DNA of 64,000 nucleotides from positions 1-64,000 of the forward strand of contig CAYVQZ010000027.1 in assembly GCA_964453435.1 (NCBI GenBank). Direction: 5' to 3'. Shown here piece by piece: positions 1 through 8,404 of the stretch (the first letter of the stretch is position 1; the number at the start of each line of letters is the position of its first letter). Both the position numbers and the translations under genes were made by a program. Below the pieces are notes generated by a model. The model saw only the letters and a program-made list of their open reading frames with translations, made no database searches and was not told the origin of the DNA. This DNA comes from CAYVQZ01 sp964453435 (GTDB lineage Bacteria > Abyssobacteria > SURF-5).

Positions 1-78
1 GGTTTTTAAAGATTTTTCGGCGAACTCCTCCTCAAACTGTCGAAAATGAGTCTGAGGTTCGAAACAATGTTCTTTCAC
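1..78 (-). CDS. Possible 5' end of a leftward gene running off the window edge
   Basis: The minus strand is open from a GTG at 78 (or an ATG at 153) to the left edge, with no stop in 26 or 51 codons. The translation has a hydrophilic, glutamate-rich end (FRQFEEEFAEKSLKT). No ribosome binding site or family signature is visible and the stretch is too short to identify. It may simply be non-coding sequence. Confidence 0.2.
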   Translation of the reverse strand, partial: MKEHCFEPQTHFRQFEEEFAEKSLKT

Positions 79-184
79 GGACAGCGCGGAGAGAAAGGAG
101 AAGCGGTTCCTTGCAAAGTTTGTGCCGGGGAATTCGAGTCTGTGCGCGACCATCCGGGCAATTCGGCTTCGTGTCAAGGCTTCG

Positions 185-213
185 TTGACAAGCATCCGAG
201 CGGGTGCTATAAT
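185..213 (+). promoter_or_regulatory. Consensus sigma-70 promoter for the metallo-hydrolase gene
   Basis: TTGACA at 185-190 and TATAAT at 208-213 are separated by exactly 17 bases, matching the sigma-70 consensus at every position. Transcription would begin near 220, about 30 bases before the ATG at 252, and could read through the next two closely packed genes. Confidence 0.85.
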
Positions 214-251
214 CCGTTTTGATACGGAAAAGATTGAGGAGAAAGAGGTTA

Positions 252-1097
252 ATGATTCAGGTCGGCGGCGGAATTATCTGCGAGACCGGATGGGAAGGCG
301 CGAATGTGAGCGCGGTCGGCGCGGGAGATGGCGTTGTGTTGATAGACAGCCCTATGCTTCCGCGCGATGCGAGATCGTGGAAGAAGACCATTGAGGAGAG
401 CTTCGACGAGCCGATCGCGTTTATGATAAACACCGACTACCATTTCGACCACATGATGACCGATTGCCTGCTGTGCGAGCGCGTGATCGCTCACACGCTG
501 GCGGAGCCGGCGTTCGCGGCGCAGGACGGCGAGACCTTCGAGCAAATGATTAGCGTCTTCTTTCCCGACATCGAGGCCGGGCAGAGAGAAGAGGTGGCGC
601 AGCTCCGCACCGTTCTTCCCTTTATTACGTTTCGCTCCGATATGGTCCTGAACCTGCTCTCCCGCCGGTTTGAACTGATACACGTGGGCGGACACACGCC
701 GGCGACCACTGTCGTTTACCTGCCGGAAGAGCGCATACTATTTACGGGGGACGCCCATGTGCACGACAGGCATCCGTTTTCCGGCGACGCCGATTTGATG
801 GAATGGATTCGGGCGCTCGACAGGATCGAGGAAATGGACGTGGAAACGATTGTTCCGGGCCACGGCGAACTGTGCGACCTTCGGTCGGTCGCCCGGCTGA
901 GGGGGTTTTTCGAAGAGATGAAAAGTCGTGTTCTCGACTTGGTCGGCCAGGGTTGCGGCCGCGAAGAAGTCGAGGAACGCGTGGATTTGCTTTCCTTTTT
1001 TCCGGTGGAGAAGGGAAAAGAGATGCGGACGCAGAGTTTCATCAGGCTCGGAGTCGGCAGAATGTACGCGCAACTTACGGAATCGTATCCGGCGTGA
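252..1097 (+). CDS. Metallo-beta-lactamase-fold hydrolase
   Basis: This 281-residue protein has the two-metal MBL-fold pattern: TDYHFDH near residue 65 stands in for HxHxDH, HVGGHTPATT near 150 supplies the next histidine, GDAHVHD near 175 carries the bridging aspartate, and PGHGE near 215 gives the last histidine. The family includes glyoxalase II, lactonases and flavoprotein-linked hydrolases, and the substrate cannot be told. The first motif, HFDH, is shorter than the usual HxHxDH. The ATG at 252 follows a GAGGAGAAAGAGG ribosome binding site; an upstream in-frame start would add eleven basic residues and is less likely. Its stop overlaps the beginning of the next frame, so the two are probably co-transcribed. 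Confidence 0.85.
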   Translation: MIQVGGGIICETGWEGANVSAVGAGDGVVLIDSPMLPRDARSWKKTIEESFDEPIAFMINTDYHFDHMMTDCLLCERVIAHTLAEPAFAAQDGETFEQMISVFFPDIEAGQREEVAQLRTVLPFITFRSDMVLNLLSRRFELIHVGGHTPATTVVYLPEERILFTGDAHVHDRHPFSGDADLMEWIRALDRIEEMDVETIVPGHGELCDLRSVARLRGFFEEMKSRVLDLVGQGCGREEVEERVDLLSFFPVEKGKEMRTQSFIRLGVGRMYAQLTESYPA

Positions 1098-1105
1098 AAC
1101 CTCTT

Positions 1106-1573
1106 ATGAAAGATGAAACGCCCATTCACATACTGTGGCTTCCCACAATCCTGGCGCTGGGCATCGCCTATGTCGTCAGTTGGGTCGATTTGCTGCCTGA
1201 CGCTTTCCTCGGTGTGGGGTGGATTGACGACATCGTCGTCGTAATCGCGGTGGTATGGTTTTTCACGTCGTGGCTGCCAAAGAACAAGCACAGGATATAC
1301 TGGTTCAGCCCACGGGGGAAAACAGGCGGGCAGGACCGTCGTGAAAGCGGGCAAGCGACGAGCCGCGAGGCCGGGACGAAGCTTGACCCGTTCGACGTGC
1401 TCGATGTTCGACGCGGGGCTTCGGCAAGCGAGATCAAACAGGCGTATCGGCAAAAACTTTCGAAGTATCATCCCGACAAGGTGAACCACCTGGGACACGA
1501 GTTTCAGGAGATTGCGCACCAGAAAGTCATCGAAATTCAGAAAGCATACGAGATGCTTTGCGGAAAGGGGTAA
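1106..1573 (+). CDS. Membrane-anchored DUF1232/J-domain protein
   Basis: The N-terminal half has two hydrophobic segments (about residues 8-25 and 35-55) around DLLPDAFLGVGWIDD, which fits the DUF1232 signature of small membrane proteins. The C-terminal 60 residues form a J domain: DPFDVLDV, a helix with KQAYRQKLSKYHPDK containing the essential HPD, and a closing helix. J domains stimulate the ATPase of DnaK-type chaperones, so a role in bringing Hsp70 to the inner membrane is inferred. A GTG at 1094 overlapping the previous stop is an alternative start, and the coding regions are nearly contiguous with both neighbours, suggesting one transcript. Confidence 0.75.
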   Translation: MKDETPIHILWLPTILALGIAYVVSWVDLLPDAFLGVGWIDDIVVVIAVVWFFTSWLPKNKHRIYWFSPRGKTGGQDRRESGQATSREAGTKLDPFDVLDVRRGASASEIKQAYRQKLSKYHPDKVNHLGHEFQEIAHQKVIEIQKAYEMLCGKG

Positions 1574-1577
1574 CGGC

Positions 1578-1925
1578 GTGCCTTTTTGTCCCATGTGCAG
1601 AAGCGAATATACGCGGGAAATCGAGAAATGCACCGATTGTAACAGCTATCTCGTTGAGAGTCTTCCTCCCGAGAATGCCGAGGCCGAGCCTGAAGCCGTC
1701 CTCACAGAGGTTTACGCGGCGGCGGGAGATAAGGAGGCGCTGATTGTCAAGGGACTCCTTGAAAGCGAGGGCATCATGTGCTCGCTCAGCTCCGACATTC
1801 CGCATTCCGTGATACCGCTGAATATCGACGGACTCGGCGTGGTGCGCATTACGGTCGCCGAGGAAGACGCCGAGCGGGCGGCCGAAATCATTGCTTCTTA
1901 CCAGGAGGAAGAAATCGAAGAATAG
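1578..1925 (+). CDS. Small zinc-ribbon and DUF2007-type protein
   Basis: The 115-residue product begins with a four-cysteine zinc-ribbon-like segment, CPMC then CTDC 15 residues later. A DUF2007-like module follows: VYAAAGDKEALIVKGLLESEG then a VRITVAEEDAERAAEII ending. That module is usually interpreted as a PII-like signal-transducing or protein-binding fold of unknown ligand. The GTG start lies five bases after the stop of the J-domain gene and is preceded by GGAAAGGGG. The acidic tail (EEEIEE) is a low-complexity end. Function is unknown. Confidence 0.7.
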   Translation: MPFCPMCRSEYTREIEKCTDCNSYLVESLPPENAEAEPEAVLTEVYAAAGDKEALIVKGLLESEGIMCSLSSDIPHSVIPLNIDGLGVVRITVAEEDAERAAEIIASYQEEEIEE

Positions 1926-1955
1926 AATCCGTCTCAGGATTGCTCATGTTGCCGG

Positions 1956-2092
1956 GACGCCAGCGGAGGGGGCTGTACCCAATTACGGAATCCCCCGCCT
2001 TTTCTGCGCTGAGCGAAGCGAAGTCCCGCGCAATTCGCGGGATAGATTGGCGCACTACTCCCGAAGCACGGATTATCGACGGGGGGAAACAC
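1956..2092 (+). repeat. Intergenic repeat family R1, copy a
   Basis: This copy has the core GGGGGCTGTACCCAATTACG, followed by CTGAGCGAAGCGAAGTCCCG and a CCCGCG/CGCGGG-type hairpin. It fills the gap between the DUF2007-type gene and the HD-GYP response regulator and stops about 45 bases before the latter's start. The family recurs near 8.5, 11.8, 37.4, 39.2, 51.3, 60.3 and 63.7 kb. Confidence 0.8.
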
Positions 2093-2135
2093 TCAACAAG
2101 GAGGATTTGCATCGCCACCGTGCGAATATATCGAG

Positions 2136-3131
2136 ATGGAGGTTAATGCTGCCGCTCCACGGTCCGGAGTGCGGAAAAAGCCCGTCATCCTCATCGTGGA
2201 CGATCACAGACTCACCAGGGAACTGCTCAAGGCCTACCTGGAAAACACCGGTTACGAGACGATTGAAGCGGATAACGGCAGGCGCGCGCTCGAACGGGTA
2301 ACCGACGATTGTCCCGATCTGGTGCTGCTCGATATCATGATGCCCGGAGTGAACGGCCTCGAGGTGTGCGGCCTGATTAAGAGCGACCGGCTGACGGCGC
2401 TTTTGCCCGTCATCATGGTGACCGGCCTCGAGGATTTCGACGCCAAAATGAAGGCAATCGCCCAAGGGGCCGACGACTACATCAACAAGCCGATAAACGA
2501 GCAAGAGTTGCTGATGCGCGTGCAGAAACACCTGCGCATCAAACAACTGACAGATGAACTCGAAACCGCGGAAAACGTAATCATCGCCCTCGTGCGTGGC
2601 GTGGAGGCGAAGGACCCTTATACGAAAGGGCATTCGGAGCGGGTCGCCCGGTATGCCCTGAAGCTGGCCTCCGCCCTGGACATGAGCGACGAGGAAAAAC
2701 GCGTGCTCGAACGCGCGGCCCTGCTCCACGACGTCGGCAAAATCGGTGTCGACGACTCCATCATCAGGTCGTCCGAAAAGCTCACGAGCGAGGAACTCCG
2801 CAAGGTGCACGACCATCCCGCCATCGGAATCGAGATAATCAGTCCCCTCTCATTTCTCTCCGATGCCCTCGGACCGATCCGGAGTCATCACGAGCGCTTT
2901 GACGGGACAGGGTATCCGGGAAAATTGGCCCGCGAGCAGATACCGGTAGCCGCGCGGATAATAGCGGTCGCCGACACCTATGACGCGCTGACAACGGACA
3001 GGCCGTATCGGAAAGCGGTCGCCAGCGAGAAGGCCTTCGAGGAAATGCGCGAGGGCGCGCACTCGGGGCAGCTCGACCCGAACCTCGTGGAGACATTCAT
3101 CGAGGTGATGACCGCGCTGTCCCGCGACTGA
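2136..3131 (+). CDS. Response regulator with HD-GYP cyclic-di-GMP phosphodiesterase domain
   Basis: This 331-residue protein has a receiver domain (about residues 15-130) with the acidic pair VDD, the phospho-acceptor in LVLLDIMMPG and the lysine in INKP. An HD-GYP domain (about 145-325) follows, with HSERVARYA, LLHDVGKIG and HHERFDGTGYPG, so the catalytic HD and the GYP signature are intact. The architecture is that of RpfG-type regulators that hydrolyse cyclic di-GMP when phosphorylated. No partner kinase is adjacent. It probably controls motile/sessile switching and may act on the PilZ protein at 56 kb, though that link is inference only. Confidence 0.93.
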   Translation: MEVNAAAPRSGVRKKPVILIVDDHRLTRELLKAYLENTGYETIEADNGRRALERVTDDCPDLVLLDIMMPGVNGLEVCGLIKSDRLTALLPVIMVTGLEDFDAKMKAIAQGADDYINKPINEQELLMRVQKHLRIKQLTDELETAENVIIALVRGVEAKDPYTKGHSERVARYALKLASALDMSDEEKRVLERAALLHDVGKIGVDDSIIRSSEKLTSEELRKVHDHPAIGIEIISPLSFLSDALGPIRSHHERFDGTGYPGKLAREQIPVAARIIAVADTYDALTTDRPYRKAVASEKAFEEMREGAHSGQLDPNLVETFIEVMTALSRD

Positions 3132-3180
3132 AGAGGAATCGAGGCGACAGCGGCCTTGCAGAGGGGCGGTCAAATTTTTC

Positions 3181-3209
3181 TTGACAGAATTGTCAAATTT
3201 TGCTAACAT
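3181..3209 (+). promoter_or_regulatory. Sigma-70 promoter of the nuo operon with embedded dyad
   Basis: TTGACA at 3181-3186 and TAACAT at 3204-3209 are 17 bases apart. The -35 box is the left arm of a perfect inverted repeat, TTGACA GAAT TGTCAA, which could be an operator. The transcript would start near 3216, leaving about 70 bases of leader before nuoA. Confidence 0.75.
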
Positions 3210-3286
3210 CTTATTGCATCTTCCCTTCACCCCTATAAAAATGATGCGTTTGTTCAAATCCTGACGGGAGAAAAGAAGGAATTTCT

Positions 3287-3640
3287 ATGAGTGTGCATAT
3301 CCCTATCTTCGCTATGTTCATTATCGCGTTTCTCATCGGGCTGGGATTTCTCGCCGTTTCGGTTTTTCTCGGTCCGAAGCGGATTTCAAAAGAAAAGCTC
3401 GACCCGTTCGATTGCGGAAATCCGCCGCTCGGTTCGCCTCGCATTCCCGTCTCAATCAAGTATTATGTGGTGGCGATTCTTTTTATTCTGTTCGACGTGG
3501 AAGCCATTTTTTTGTTCGCATGGGCCATAATTTTCAAGGACCTAGGTCTGTTCGGACTGATCGAGATGATGATTTTCATCCTGATTCTGGTCGGCGGGCT
3601 TGCATACGTTTGGAGGAAGGGAGCGCTTGAATGGGAATAG
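3287..3640 (+). CDS. nuoA: NADH-quinone oxidoreductase subunit A
   Basis: This 117-residue membrane subunit has three hydrophobic segments (about 8-30, 60-80 and 88-108) and the conserved loop KLDPFDCGNPPLG between the first two; that loop is the subunit A hallmark near the quinone site. FILFDVEAIFLF is the second conserved motif. It is the first gene of a co-directional set A-B-C-D-H-I, and its end overlaps nuoB by ten bases, indicating translational coupling. Confidence 0.95.
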   Translation: MSVHIPIFAMFIIAFLIGLGFLAVSVFLGPKRISKEKLDPFDCGNPPLGSPRIPVSIKYYVVAILFILFDVEAIFLFAWAIIFKDLGLFGLIEMMIFILILVGGLAYVWRKGALEWE

Positions 3641-4110
3641 AAAAGGCGTTCGGCGAAAGCATAATAACGACCAGGCTTGACAAGGTTATCAACTGGGGCC
3701 GGAAGTGGTCCTTTTTCTGTTACCCGTTTGTTACAGCGTGTTGCGGGATGGAATACATGTCGGTCGCCGCGTCGCACTATGATATTGCGCGATTCGGGGC
3801 GGAGTTCCCGCGGTTTTCACCGCGGCAGGCGGACCTGATGCTCGTGGTCGGCACCATCTGTCACAAGGTCGCGCCGGTCTTGAAGCTTGTGTACGAGCAG
3901 ATGTGCGAGCCGAAATGGGTCATGGCGGTCGGCGCATGCGCATGCTCGGGAGGATTCTATCGCAACTACTCGGTGGTGCAGGGCGCCGACAGGGTTATCC
4001 CGGTCGATGTGTACGTCACCGGCTGCCCGCCGAGGCCCGAAGCGATTCTCGACGGCCTTATGAAAATGCAGGCGAAGGTCGACACCGAATCCGTGCTTCA
4101 GTACAACTGA
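3631..4110 (+). CDS. nuoB: NADH-quinone oxidoreductase subunit B
   Basis: This 159-residue peripheral subunit carries iron-sulfur cluster N2, the last cluster before quinone. Its cysteines are visible: the tandem CC in TACCGMEY near residue 36, GACACSGG near 103 and TGCPPRPE near 132. The ATG overlaps the nuoA stop. Length and motifs are normal for the family, and nuoC follows after 19 bases. Confidence 0.97.
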   Translation: MGIEKAFGESIITTRLDKVINWGRKWSFFCYPFVTACCGMEYMSVAASHYDIARFGAEFPRFSPRQADLMLVVGTICHKVAPVLKLVYEQMCEPKWVMAVGACACSGGFYRNYSVVQGADRVIPVDVYVTGCPPRPEAILDGLMKMQAKVDTESVLQYN

Positions 4111-4129
4111 ATATCGTCGCGAGGTGCTC

Positions 4130-4636
4130 ATGGCTGAACAAAGCGCAACCCTGAAGAAGTTGCAAGAGACATTCGGCGATCGCGTCGAGGTGGTTCCTTC
4201 TCCGTTCGACGGCATGGATACGGTGAAAGTCCCGCGTGAGAACATCGTGGAGCTTTGCACATTCTTGAGGGACGAGAAGGGTCTGGAATTCAACCTGATG
4301 CGCGACCTCACCTGTGTCGACTACATTCACGAGAAGCCCCGGTTCGAGGTGGTGTACCATTTGTATTCGGTCAGTCACGGCCACGAACTCAGGGTGAAGG
4401 CGCGCCTGGAAGAAGAGGACCCGGCAATCGATACCGTGACGGGGGTTTGGACCGGCGCCAACTGGTTCGAGCGTGAGGTCTACGACCTGTACGGTGTCAC
4501 GTTCAACAATCATCCCGACTTGCGGCGAATACTGTTGTATCCCGAATTCGAGGGGCATCCGTTACGGAAAGATTATCCGATCGGCAAAGAGCAACCTCTC
4601 TTCGAGGAACGCGAGGAGACGAAGGGGGTGCGCTGA
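4130..4636 (+). CDS. nuoC: NADH-quinone oxidoreductase subunit C
   Basis: The 168-residue product is a separate subunit C, not fused to D. It contains the family signature WFEREVYDLYGVTF near residue 115 and the HPDLRRILL...GHPLRKDYP segment close to the C terminus. It sits in the hydrophilic arm beside subunits B and D. A GTG at 4124 is an alternative start; the ATG at 4130 is preferred because it follows the GCGAGGTG ribosome binding site. Confidence 0.95.
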   Translation: MAEQSATLKKLQETFGDRVEVVPSPFDGMDTVKVPRENIVELCTFLRDEKGLEFNLMRDLTCVDYIHEKPRFEVVYHLYSVSHGHELRVKARLEEEDPAIDTVTGVWTGANWFEREVYDLYGVTFNNHPDLRRILLYPEFEGHPLRKDYPIGKEQPLFEEREETKGVR

Positions 4637-4663
4637 GCGGGGCGCGCCCAACGTGAGCGAACA

Positions 4664-5854
4664 ATGGCAGACCTTACGCAAGAACTTCACACGCAATGCA
4701 TGAAGCTTCAGATGGGACCGTCGCATCCGGCGATGCACGGGACCGTGAAGCTGCTGGTGGACGTTGACGGCGAGGAGATTCACACCGTCGACCCGGAGGT
4801 CGGCTACCTTCACCGCGGCTTCGAGAAAATGTGCGAGAACAGCACGTACCACCAGGTTATCCCGTATACCGACCGCCTGAACTACGTGTCGCCGTTCATC
4901 AACAACGTCGGCTACGTGATGGCTGTCGAGAAATTCTTCGGGATCGAGGTTCCCGAACGGTGCCAGTATCTGCGCGTCCTGGCCTGCGAGCTCTCCCGAT
5001 TGACCGACCACCTGACCTGTCTCGGGGCAAGCGGAATGGAGCTGGCCGCGTTTTCGGTGCTGCTGTATTCCATCGAAGCCCGGGAATGGCTTTGGGAATT
5101 GGTGGAAGCGCTGTGCGGCGCCCGCCTGACGACAACGTGGACGCGAATCGGCGGCGTCGCGTATGACATGCCGGAAGGCTTCGAGCAAAAAGCGCGCGAG
5201 GAACTGGAAAAGGCGAGGCGGCTGCTCGAGGACGTGCGCGGGCTTCTCGAAAAGAACCGGATTTTCTACGACCGCATGCGGGGCACCGGCGTGCTGAAGG
5301 CCGAGGATTGCCTGGCCTACGGGGTAACGGGGCCGTGTCTGCGCGCGGCCGGCGTGTATTACGACGTACGCAAGGCGAAGCCTTACCTGGTATACGACCG
5401 GCTCGACTTCGAGGTTCCCTTGGGCGAACACGGCGACAACTATGACAAATTCATGGTTCGCGTGTTGGAAATGTACCAGAGCATTCGGATAATCGAGCAG
5501 TGTTTCGATAAGATGCCGGGTGGTCCGATCGCGGTGGACGACCCGAAAATCGTGCTTCCGCCAAAGGAGAAAGTGTACAACTCGATTGAAGCGCTGGTTC
5601 ATCACTTCAATGTCATCGTGAAAGGAATCCGTCCTCCAAAAGGAGAGGTGTATTTTGCGGTGGAGGGCGGCAACGGCGAGCTTGGGTTCTACATTGTCTC
5701 CGACGGCTCGGACAAGCCGTGGAAATGCCGCTGCCGCGGACCATGTTTTCCGATTGTGCAGTCTGTGCCGAAGATGCTCGAGGGAGCTATGATTGCCGAC
5801 GTCATTCCCACGTTTGGGATGGTCAACATGATCGGTGGCGAAATGGATAGGTGA
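4664..5854 (+). CDS. nuoD: NADH-quinone oxidoreductase subunit D
   Basis: This 396-residue 49-kDa-type subunit forms the quinone pocket with subunit B. Visible motifs are GPSHPAMHGT near residue 19 (the conserved histidines line the pocket), VGYLHRGFEK, DRLNYVSPF, an ELSRLTDHL helix and the C-terminal DPKIVLPPK and IPTFGMVNMIGGEMDR. The last matches the end of [NiFe]-hydrogenase-related D subunits, where the second CxxC is replaced. Length is normal and the next gene begins two bases after the stop. Confidence 0.96.
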   Translation: MADLTQELHTQCMKLQMGPSHPAMHGTVKLLVDVDGEEIHTVDPEVGYLHRGFEKMCENSTYHQVIPYTDRLNYVSPFINNVGYVMAVEKFFGIEVPERCQYLRVLACELSRLTDHLTCLGASGMELAAFSVLLYSIEAREWLWELVEALCGARLTTTWTRIGGVAYDMPEGFEQKAREELEKARRLLEDVRGLLEKNRIFYDRMRGTGVLKAEDCLAYGVTGPCLRAAGVYYDVRKAKPYLVYDRLDFEVPLGEHGDNYDKFMVRVLEMYQSIRIIEQCFDKMPGGPIAVDDPKIVLPPKEKVYNSIEALVHHFNVIVKGIRPPKGEVYFAVEGGNGELGFYIVSDGSDKPWKCRCRGPCFPIVQSVPKMLEGAMIADVIPTFGMVNMIGGEMDR

Positions 5855-5855
5855 T

Positions 5856-6920
5856 ATGGCAGAAGGCGTCATACTAGCAATCAAGATCGCGATAGCAATT
5901 CTGTTCGTTTTGAACCTGGCGGGACTGTTGACGTGGGCCGAACGGCGGCAGAGCGCATTTATCCAGGACCGGCTGGGCCCCAATCGCGCGAACGTGTTCG
6001 GGTTCCGGCTCATCGGACTCCTTCATCCTCTGGCTGACGGCATCAAGATGATGCTGAAGGAAGACTTTATTCCTGCGGGGGCGGACCGGGTTGTGCATAC
6101 GCTCGCTCCGTTTATCGCGTTGTTTCCTGCGTTCGTGGCCTTCGCCGTTATTCCGTTCGGAGACCGTCTGGATATCTTCGGCTACGAGGTGAACCTCGTC
6201 GTGTCGGAGTTGAGCATCGGTCTGCTTTTTGTCATGGCCGTGCTCTCGCTGGCCATTTTCGGCGTGTTTCTGGGCGGGTGGGCGTCGAATAACAAGTGGT
6301 CGCTGCTCGGGGCCTTGCGCTCGGCGGCCCAGATGATTTCCTATGAGGTCACGCTGGGCTTGACGATTATCGGCGTGCTGATGGTGTTCCAGTCGCTCAG
6401 GCTGGACGAGATAGTTCGCGCGCAGGGCGACCTGATGCTCGGCTTCATTCCGAAGTGGGGAATCGTTGTCCAGCCGCTGGGGTTTCTGCTCTTCTTCACG
6501 GCGGCAATGGCGGAAACGAAGAGAACCCCGTTCGACCTGCCGGAGGGCGAGTCGGAAATCGTCGCCGGATACTTTCTCGAATACAGCGGTATGAAATTCG
6601 GCATGTTCTTCATGGGAGAGTTCGCCGAGATAGTCGTCGTCGCGGGAGTGATCGCCTCTCTTTTCCTCGGCGGATGGCAGATCCCGTGGATCACGACCGA
6701 CATGATGCTGAACGTATTCCCGGGATGGGTGGTTGCGCTCATTCAGTTCGGTGTGTTCACCACTAAGGTCGTTGTGCTGTGCTGGCTTCAGCTCACCATC
6801 CGATGGACGCTGCCGCGGTTCAGATACGACCAACTGATGCGGCTCGGATGGAAAATGCTGCTGCCGCTTTCGCTGGCGAACATCTTTGTGACCGGAGTGG
6901 TGATTCTGCTGCTGCAGTAG
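5856..6920 (+). CDS. nuoH: NADH-quinone oxidoreductase subunit H
   Basis: This 354-residue membrane subunit, with about eight hydrophobic helices, joins the hydrophilic arm to the proton-pumping arm. It contains ERRQSAFIQDRLGPNR near residue 30, LADGIKMMLKEDF near 60, and ETKRTPFDLPEGESEIVAGY near 220, the conserved acidic loop in the quinone channel. The ATG at 5856 is chosen because it follows the nuoD stop; an earlier in-frame codon would overlap nuoD by 20 bases. Confidence 0.95.
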   Translation: MAEGVILAIKIAIAILFVLNLAGLLTWAERRQSAFIQDRLGPNRANVFGFRLIGLLHPLADGIKMMLKEDFIPAGADRVVHTLAPFIALFPAFVAFAVIPFGDRLDIFGYEVNLVVSELSIGLLFVMAVLSLAIFGVFLGGWASNNKWSLLGALRSAAQMISYEVTLGLTIIGVLMVFQSLRLDEIVRAQGDLMLGFIPKWGIVVQPLGFLLFFTAAMAETKRTPFDLPEGESEIVAGYFLEYSGMKFGMFFMGEFAEIVVVAGVIASLFLGGWQIPWITTDMMLNVFPGWVVALIQFGVFTTKVVVLCWLQLTIRWTLPRFRYDQLMRLGWKMLLPLSLANIFVTGVVILLLQ

Positions 6921-7006
6921 GTCGAAACGGGTTTTATAGCAGCGCGAGGAATTCGGTGCGCATGATTACGGCCGGTCGAGAGGCCGGCATCGGCGGAGAT
7001 TAATCG

Positions 7007-7483
7007 ATGGCAATAAAAACGAAACTGAACTTCTGGGAACGGCTCTACTTCCCCGAAATCTTTCGGGGAATCTCGATTACCTCGCGGCATTTTTTCCGCA
7101 ACATAATGAATCCGTTCAAGAACCCAGTCACCATCCGCTATCCGGACCAGCAAAGACAGATTCACCCGCGCTGGCGCGGACGCCATCGATTGATGCAGCG
7201 CGAGGACGGCTCGCCCCGGTGCGTGGCTTGCATGTGCTGCGCGACTGTCTGTCCCGCTCGGTGCATCACCATCATGCCCGGCGAGCATTCGGACCCGACC
7301 ATTATGAAGTATCCGGTTTCGTTCGAGATTGACATGAGCCGATGCATTTTCTGCGGGTATTGCGTCGAGGCGTGTCCCGTGGACGCGATCCGGATGGATT
7401 CGGGTATCATCTCGGTCGCCGATTACGGTCGGCCGCAGCTCCAATTCAACAAAGAGACACTCCTGAAAGAAGGCCGCCCGTAA
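7007..7483 (+). CDS. nuoI: NADH-quinone oxidoreductase subunit I
   Basis: This 158-residue subunit has two [4Fe-4S] motifs, CVACMCCATVCPARC near residue 69 and CIFCGYCVEACPVDA near 113, which bind clusters N6a and N6b. It is the last complex I gene here: after its stop come about 140 bases without a gene and then a convergent gene. The remaining subunits (J to N, and E to G if present) must lie elsewhere. A fragment of the R1 repeat (CCCACGATTGCCCGG near 7580) lies just beyond it. Confidence 0.95.
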   Translation: MAIKTKLNFWERLYFPEIFRGISITSRHFFRNIMNPFKNPVTIRYPDQQRQIHPRWRGRHRLMQREDGSPRCVACMCCATVCPARCITIMPGEHSDPTIMKYPVSFEIDMSRCIFCGYCVEACPVDAIRMDSGIISVADYGRPQLQFNKETLLKEGRP

Positions 7484-7621
7484 GGCCGACTGTCCTTTTG
7501 TTCATTCTTCCCTTCATCCGCGCAATTGCTGTTTCAATGGCACGACCGAGTCTGCGGCACAGGTATTGCCCACCCGTCCCACGATTGCCCGGGGCGGGCG
7601 CCACCGAACCGCGGCGCTGAT

Positions 7622-8404
7622 TCACTTCCCCTGAAACTCGGGCGTGCGTTTTTGCATGAACGCCATCACGCCTTCCATGGCGTCCTGCGTCGCCGAAACG
7701 GCGACGATATTATTCGCCTCGATTTCGAGACCTTCATCGAGCGTCGTTTCGAGTCCGCGGTTGACCGAATCGATAATCGCTTTCATCGCGAGCGGAGCCT
7801 GTGTCGCCAGGCGGCCAGCCAGCTCCTTTGCTTCATCGGGAAGCGCCGCAAACTCGCAGACCTTGTTTACGAGGCCGATTTCGAGCGCGCGCTCGGCGGA
7901 AATCCTGTCGCCGAGAAAAAGCAATTCATATGCGCGGGTGCGGCCCACCAGCCGCGGGAGCCGCTGGGTTCCGCCGTATCCCGGAATGATTCCCAGATTT
8001 ATCTCTGGTTGGCCTATGCTTGCCATGTCGGCCACCAAACGAAGATGGCACGCCATCGCCAACTCGGAACCGCCGCCGAGGGCATAGCCGTTTATCGCCG
8101 CAATCACGGGCTTCGGAAACCTCTCGACACGGTTAAACATTCGGTGGCGGGTCATCACGAGTTCCTTCAGGCTGCCCTCGCTGAAGGCCTGGCCGAACTC
8201 GGCCACGTCGGCGCCGGCCGAAAAGGCTTTCTCCCCCGCTCCGGTCAGGATTACCGCCCTGATTTCGGAGTCGTTTTCAATGTTGTCGAACGCTTCGTTC
8301 AGCTCGTGGATCATGGCGGTGCTGATGGGGTTCATGGGCGGGCGGTTGAGTGTGACGGTCGCGATTCGGTCCGCCTTTTCAACCAGTATGGTCTCGTAAG
8401 GCAT
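7622..8404 (-). CDS. Enoyl-CoA hydratase/isomerase family protein
   Basis: This 260-residue crotonase-fold protein has the oxyanion-hole segment AFSAGADVAEF near residue 63. Both catalytic glutamates of hydratases are present, in GGGSELAMACH near 110 and GQPEINLGIIPGYGGTQRL near 130. This supports a hydratase of short-chain 2-enoyl-CoA in beta-oxidation or butyrate-type metabolism. The ATG follows a GGAGAGGGAGAGGAG sequence. It converges with nuoI and is not obviously part of an operon. Confidence 0.92.
   Translation of the reverse strand: MPYETILVEKADRIATVTLNRPPMNPISTAMIHELNEAFDNIENDSEIRAVILTGAGEKAFSAGADVAEFGQAFSEGSLKELVMTRHRMFNRVERFPKPVIAAINGYALGGGSELAMACHLRLVADMASIGQPEINLGIIPGYGGTQRLPRLVGRTRAYELLFLGDRISAERALEIGLVNKVCEFAALPDEAKELAGRLATQAPLAMKAIIDSVNRGLETTLDEGLEIEANNIVAVSATQDAMEGVMAFMQKRTPEFQGK

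Noticed and set aside
1888..2118. Leftward frame with RQSIPRIARDFASLSAEKA-like translation, recurring in frames at 8487-8789, 11710-11949, 36932-37540 and 60154-60399
   Set aside because: The shared peptides come from translating the R1 repeat. There is no ribosome binding site, the frames break at different points, and the repeat hairpins explain the conservation.
4562..6013. A 483-codon leftward frame across nuoD
   Set aside because: It is the antisense shadow of nuoCDH, with a His/Arg-rich composition and no family features. The same holds for the long antisense frames over the alpha subunit (23641-25071), the acyl-CoA synthetase (49423-51201) and others.
6968..6990. GCCGG-CCGGC hairpin between nuoH and nuoI as an operon terminator
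   Set aside because: It has a five-base stem and no T-run, and nuoI is coherent with the rest of the operon.
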